Shown in pieces: positions 60,260-64,000 of a stretch of 64,000 nt of DNA. Numbering within the stretch: position 1 is the first letter of the stretch; every line of letters starts with the position of its first letter. Location of the stretch: positions 1 to 64,000 of the forward strand of contig FONB01000019.1 in assembly GCA_900112785.1 (NCBI GenBank), in the 5' to 3' direction. The notes under the pieces were generated by a model that saw only the letters and a list, made by a program, of their open reading frames with translations, was not told the DNA's origin and ran no database searches. Source of the DNA: Phytobacter palmae. GTDB taxonomy: Bacteria; Pseudomonadota; Gammaproteobacteria; Enterobacterales; Enterobacteriaceae. Both the position numbers and the translations under genes were made by a program.

Positions 60260-61747
60260 TTACAAATAACGTGCCGTCAAATGCTGGCGGAAATAGCGGC
60301 TGTTCAACGCCTCGCCGGTGGCCTGTTCAATGAGCTGTGAGGTGGTAAAACGGCTGCCGTGCTGCCAGATATTCTGTCGCAGCCAGTCAAACAGGGCGGA
60401 GAAATCACCCTGCGCGATGGCACCGTCGAGCCCTGGCAGGGCGGTACGTGCGGCCTGGAACAACTGAGCAGCATACATCGCGCCCAGGGTGTACGACGGA
60501 AAGTAGCCAAATCCGCCATCCGTCCAGTGGATATCCTGCATACAGCCGTTACGGTAGTTGCCTTCGGTGGATAAGCCCAGCCACGCCTGCATTTTTTCAT
60601 TCCACAGGGCGGGGATATCGTCCACTTCTATCTCGCCGTTAATCAGTGCCCGCTCAATTTCATAGCGCAGGATCACATGGGCCGGATAACTGACTTCATC
60701 GGCATCAACGCGGATAAAGCCCGGTTTGACCCGCTGGTTCCAGGCGATAAACTTACTCTCTTCAAACGCCGGTTGCGCGCCAAAATGCTGGATAATGGTG
60801 GGTAGCAGACGTTTCAGGAAGGCGTCGCTGCGGCCAAGTTGCATTTCAAAAAACAGGCTTTGCGATTCATGGATGGCGGTAGAACGCGCCAGCGCGACCG
60901 GTTGCCCCAGCCACTGACGCGGCAGGTTTTGCTCATAGCGGGCGTGACCGGTTTCATGGACCACGCCAAAAAGCGCGCTGAGCAGCTCATTTTCATCATA
61001 ACGCGTGGTGATGCGGACATCTTCCGGCACGCCGCCGCAGAATGGGTGCGCGCTCACGTCCAGCCGCCCGGCATTAAAATCGAAACCCAGTAGCGTCATC
61101 GCTTCCAGTCCCAGTTCGCGCTGCGTTGCGACGGGGAACGGGCCGACGGGCGCAATCAGCGTTTCACGCGATTGTTTGTCAACCACACGCTGTAGCAGGT
61201 CCGGGAGCCAGGATTTCAGATCGGCGAACAGAACGTCCAGACGGGCGCTGGTCATGTCTGGTTCGAAAATATCCAGAAGGGCGTCATACGGCGAGCAGTC
61301 TTTCGCCCGTGCACGGATCCTGGCCTCTTCGCGGCTAAGCTTTACTACCTCTTTCAAATTGGCGCTAAAGCCGGTCCAGTCATTCGCCGGACGCTGAGTG
61401 CGCCAGGCATGTTCACACTTGCTGCCTGCCAGCGCTTTGGCTTCTACCAGCGACTCTGGTAGCAGCGCGGCCTGCTGATACTGGCGCGTCATCTCGCGCA
61501 GGTTTGCCTGCTCAACATCATTAAGATCCTCGGAAAGGGCATTTTGCAGCCATTCACCGACTTTTTTATCGGTCAGGATTTGGTGTTGTAACACGCCCAG
61601 TTCAGCCAGCGCTTCGCCACGGGCGGTGCTCCCCCCCGGCGGCATCATGGCGAACATGTCCCAGCCAGCGATGGCGGAGAGATGTTGAAACCGGCTCAGG
61701 CGAGTGAAAGTGCGGGTAAGGGATTGATAATTTTGATTGTTATCCAT
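60260..61747 (-). CDS. M32-family carboxypeptidase (Taq type)
   Basis: A 495-residue zinc metallocarboxypeptidase. The HEXXH is in FGVVHETGHARYEQ, followed by the downstream Glu in IHESQSLFFE. Other family segments are FSCHPFCGG-like (SAHPFCGGVPEDVRITTRY) and YPAHVILRYEIERALI. It removes C-terminal residues from peptides in the cytosol. Common in Salmonella, Klebsiella and Enterobacter next to ynfM but missing from E. coli K-12. Confidence 0.92.
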   Translation of the reverse strand: MDNNQNYQSLTRTFTRLSRFQHLSAIAGWDMFAMMPPGGSTARGEALAELGVLQHQILTDKKVGEWLQNALSEDLNDVEQANLREMTRQYQQAALLPESLVEAKALAGSKCEHAWRTQRPANDWTGFSANLKEVVKLSREEARIRARAKDCSPYDALLDIFEPDMTSARLDVLFADLKSWLPDLLQRVVDKQSRETLIAPVGPFPVATQRELGLEAMTLLGFDFNAGRLDVSAHPFCGGVPEDVRITTRYDENELLSALFGVVHETGHARYEQNLPRQWLGQPVALARSTAIHESQSLFFEMQLGRSDAFLKRLLPTIIQHFGAQPAFEESKFIAWNQRVKPGFIRVDADEVSYPAHVILRYEIERALINGEIEVDDIPALWNEKMQAWLGLSTEGNYRNGCMQDIHWTDGGFGYFPSYTLGAMYAAQLFQAARTALPGLDGAIAQGDFSALFDWLRQNIWQHGSRFTTSQLIEQATGEALNSRYFRQHLTARYL

Positions 61748-61978
61748 ATTGCCTCTGCAAGCGAGTTCAGAACGATGTTAATGAGAGTACAGAGATTCAG
61801 AGAGTTAGCAACGGACAAAAAGTTATTCGGCGGTTTTATGGGAGGCAATCAACAACCCGACCATAGTGAAGACATCGCAGATGATCTGCGTCGAATCAAC
61901 CATAAAGATTAACTGATGAATCCTTCTGGAGATAATCGTCCATACGGGGATATTTTGATCTGCCATGCACAGAATAAA
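61748..61978. other. gap between the carboxypeptidase and ynfM terminator
   Basis: No supported gene on either strand. A plus-strand frame at 61682-61912 overlaps the carboxypeptidase start and has no family resemblance. The carboxypeptidase promoter must lie here. Confidence 0.4.
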
Positions 61979-61999
61979 GCCCCGAAAATATTCCGGGGC
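61971..61999 (-). terminator. terminator after ynfM
   Basis: On the minus strand GCCCCG pairs with CGGGGC (61979-61984 with 61994-61999) and is followed by TTTATTCT. It lies about 20 bases after the ynfM stop. Confidence 0.65.
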
Positions 62000-62020
62000 C
62001 AGAGATTACCTCATACCACT

Positions 62021-63271
62021 TTAACGTAAGCGGTGATGGAGTATGCTGCCGACAAACAACGCCAATAACAGCATTAACGCAATAAAGCCGCCTACACCGT
62101 TCCAGCCATAGTTATGCCAGAACACGCCACCGAGCGTACCGGCGATACTCGAACCCAGATAATAACTGAATAAATACAGCGAAGAAGCTTGCCCTTTAGC
62201 GCGGCGCGCGCGCGGGCCAATCCAGCTACTGGCGACAGAGTGGGAGGCAAAGAAACCGGCAGTAAAAAACAGCATGCCGATAAATATCGCCCACAGTGAA
62301 GGGAATAACGTTAATAAAAGCCCGGCAAGCATAATTGCAATTGAGGCGACCATGACTGGCCCACGGCCATATCTGGCGGTCATCGCCCCGGCGCGTGGCG
62401 AACTCCAGGTACCGGTTAAATAGGCGACGGAAAGTAAGCCCACCACAGCCTGGCTTAAAAACCACGGCGACTGCATTAACCGATAGCCAATGTAATTAAA
62501 CAGGGTCACGAACGAACCCATTAACAGGAATCCCTCAAGGAATAATAAGGGCAATCCTTTATCGCGCCAGTGCAGACGGAAATTAATGAATAAGGTGCGT
62601 GGCCGCAGAGAGCCGGGACGAAAATGGCGTGACTCCGGCAAGATACGCCAGAACATTAACGCGGATGCCAGTGCAAAACACCCAATCGCGGCCAGCGCGA
62701 TACGCCAGTTAAAAAAATCAGTGAATACACCGCTAATAAGACGTCCGCTCATGCCGCCAATGGAGTTGCCGCTAATATAGAGCCCCATGGAAAAGGCGAC
62801 AAAGCTTGGGTGGATCTCTTCACTGAGGTAGGTCATGCCCACGGCGGCAACCCCACTCAGTGACAGCCCGATCAGGGCGCGCATAATCAGAATGCCGTGC
62901 CAGCTGGTCATCAGCGTTGAGAGCAGCGTGCAGCATGAGGCCAGCAATAAGGCCGTTACCATCACTTTCTTGCGGCCAATTGCATCTGATAGCGGACCGG
63001 TAAATAACAGACCGATAGCCAGCATGGCGGTAGAGATGGAGAGTGAAATACTGCTGTTTGCCGGGGAGACGCCGAATTCCTGCGACAGCACGGGCAAAAT
63101 AGGCTGTACGCAATAGAGCAGGGCGAAGGTGGCCAGTCCGGCGGAGAAGAGCGCCAGCGTGACGCGCATAAATTGAGGAGTACCACGTTTAATAAATTGT
63201 GTCGGCAAAGAACGATTATTTTCATCAACACCACTTGCCGGAAGAGTGTCAACGGTAGTTGTACGGCTCAC
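62021..63271 (-). CDS. ynfM: MFS transporter YnfM
   Basis: A 416-residue, 12-helix major facilitator. LLFTGPLSDAIGRKKVMVTALL is motif A; GVAAVGMTYLSEEIHPSFVAFSMGLYISGNSIGGMSGRL is the AraJ/YnfM-like segment. It is divergent from ynfL exactly as in E. coli, whose LysR product likely regulates it. Probably an exporter of arabinose-like sugars or drugs; the substrate is not established. Confidence 0.93.
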   Translation of the reverse strand: MSRTTTVDTLPASGVDENNRSLPTQFIKRGTPQFMRVTLALFSAGLATFALLYCVQPILPVLSQEFGVSPANSSISLSISTAMLAIGLLFTGPLSDAIGRKKVMVTALLLASCCTLLSTLMTSWHGILIMRALIGLSLSGVAAVGMTYLSEEIHPSFVAFSMGLYISGNSIGGMSGRLISGVFTDFFNWRIALAAIGCFALASALMFWRILPESRHFRPGSLRPRTLFINFRLHWRDKGLPLLFLEGFLLMGSFVTLFNYIGYRLMQSPWFLSQAVVGLLSVAYLTGTWSSPRAGAMTARYGRGPVMVASIAIMLAGLLLTLFPSLWAIFIGMLFFTAGFFASHSVASSWIGPRARRAKGQASSLYLFSYYLGSSIAGTLGGVFWHNYGWNGVGGFIALMLLLALFVGSILHHRLR

Positions 63272-63379
63272 TTGAAATCCTTAAGTTTACATCCCGGTCA
63301 GGCGGGGATGTATTTAAGGGTATGAAATGGGCATTGTTCTGTCTAATATATTAATAATCTCAAATGATACGTTTAAAAT

Positions 63380-64000
63380 ATGAATATTGAGCTTCGTCAT
63401 CTTCGTTATTTTATTGCTGTTGCCGAAGAGCTGCATTTTGGCCATGCGGCGGCGCGGTTAAATATTTCCCAGCCGCCGCTTAGTCAACAAATCCAAATTC
63501 TTGAGCAGCAAATTGGCGCGAAGCTACTGGCGCGGACCAACCGCAGCGTGTCGCTGACGCCCGCAGGCCGTCAGTTTCTGGCAGACAGTCGGCAGATATT
63601 AAGCCTGGTCGATGATGCCGTTAGCAGGGCGGCCCGGCTGCACCAGGGGGAAACCGGTGATTTACGGATTGGCTTTACCTCGTCGGCACCGTTTATTACC
63701 GCAGTATCAGATACCCTGTCGTCGTTTCGCCAGCGTTATCCGGATGTGCATATCCAGACCCGGGAAATTAATACACGTGAGCAGATTGCCCCGCTCAATG
63801 AGGGCAAACTTGACCTGGGACTGATGCGCAATACTTTGCTGCCTGACACGCTGGCCTGGCAGGTCATTTTGCGTGAGCCACTGCTGGCGATGATTCATCG
63901 CGATCATCCTTTGGCGGCGAAAGCTGGCGTATCACTTGCTGAGCTGGCGCGTGAGCCGTTTGTCTTTTTCGACCCGCATGTGGGAACCGGATTGTATGAT
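63380..64000 (+). CDS. ynfL: LysR-family regulator YnfL (5' part; cut by window end)
   Basis: The gene starts at ATG 63380 (MNIELRHLRYFIAVAEELHFGHAA) and is open for 207 codons to the window edge. The HTH (FGHAAARLNISQPPLSQQIQILEQQIGAKLLARTNR) and the effector domain start (DLRIGFTSSAPFITAVSDTLSSF, LMRNTLL) are those of the BenM/CatM-like group. Position divergent from ynfM identifies it as YnfL. The last third of the protein is outside the window. Confidence 0.92.
   Translation, partial: MNIELRHLRYFIAVAEELHFGHAAARLNISQPPLSQQIQILEQQIGAKLLARTNRSVSLTPAGRQFLADSRQILSLVDDAVSRAARLHQGETGDLRIGFTSSAPFITAVSDTLSSFRQRYPDVHIQTREINTREQIAPLNEGKLDLGLMRNTLLPDTLAWQVILREPLLAMIHRDHPLAAKAGVSLAELAREPFVFFDPHVGTGLYD

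Noticed and set aside
1-64000. CRISPR arrays, tRNA or rRNA genes
   Set aside because: I looked for regularly spaced direct repeats and tRNA-like T-loop motifs and found none that hold up by eye; a tRNAscan or Infernal run would settle it.

Overview
The window looks like a chromosomal segment from a member of the Enterobacteriaceae in the Enterobacter/Citrobacter/Leclercia range; the genus cannot be fixed by eye. The best evidence is the right end, which keeps the E. coli gene order ynfL-ynfM-asr-ydgU-ydgD-mdtI-mdtJ. That backbone is interrupted by genes absent from E. coli K-12 at this site: a GNAT acetyltransferase, an M32 carboxypeptidase and a GGDEF-EAL protein.

Positions 1 to about 33,500 form a patchwork accessory region. 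Small modules, usually one to three genes, are separated by short degenerate remnants. The modules include a GIY-YIG nuclease, a muramidase with an LprI-like immunity protein, an amidohydrolase/MFS/SDR operon with a divergent LysR regulator, several oxidoreductase, hydrolase and acetyltransferase genes paired with LysR, AraC or TetR regulators, an orphan contact-dependent-inhibition (CDI) toxin-tail/immunity module, and RidA and glutamine-amidotransferase genes. Pieces of IS3-family transposase occur at 1-95, 14490-14604 and 21385-21556. A dispersed two-hairpin repeat, with arms like GTCCGCT / AGCGGAC, recurs about eleven times in this region, nearly always at module boundaries; I saw none in the right-hand 30 kb. 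Broken genes are common: an in-frame TGA, a frameshifted ECF sigma factor, CdiA pieces and a LysR tail.

Positions 33,800 to 42,100 hold a pentapeptide-repeat/glycosyltransferase fusion and a Fur-box-controlled ferric-siderophore uptake operon: TonB receptor, Tat-exported binding protein, two FecCD permeases, ATPase and FhuF-like reductase. Then come a CSS-type EAL phosphodiesterase and an orphan FlhD-like regulator. Positions 45,032 to 52,705 form one tightly packed operon: an AtsK/TauD-type dioxygenase, a complete CUT1-type ABC importer, an alkaline-phosphatase-superfamily hydrolase and an SDR. It looks like an uncharacterised uptake and breakdown pathway for an organic ester.

The most unusual single gene is 52714-53106 on the minus strand. 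It is a UmuD homologue that begins where UmuD is normally cleaved, carries Ala and Arg in place of the catalytic Ser and Lys, and has a near-consensus LexA box upstream but no umuC beside it. It would be an SOS-induced, naturally pre-processed UmuD'-like protein. Beyond it lie an AI-2E family transporter, a candidate leader peptide with mdtJI, the GGDEF-EAL gene, ydgD, ydgU, asr (with an RstA box), a GNAT gene, the M32 carboxypeptidase, ynfM and the 5' part of ynfL.
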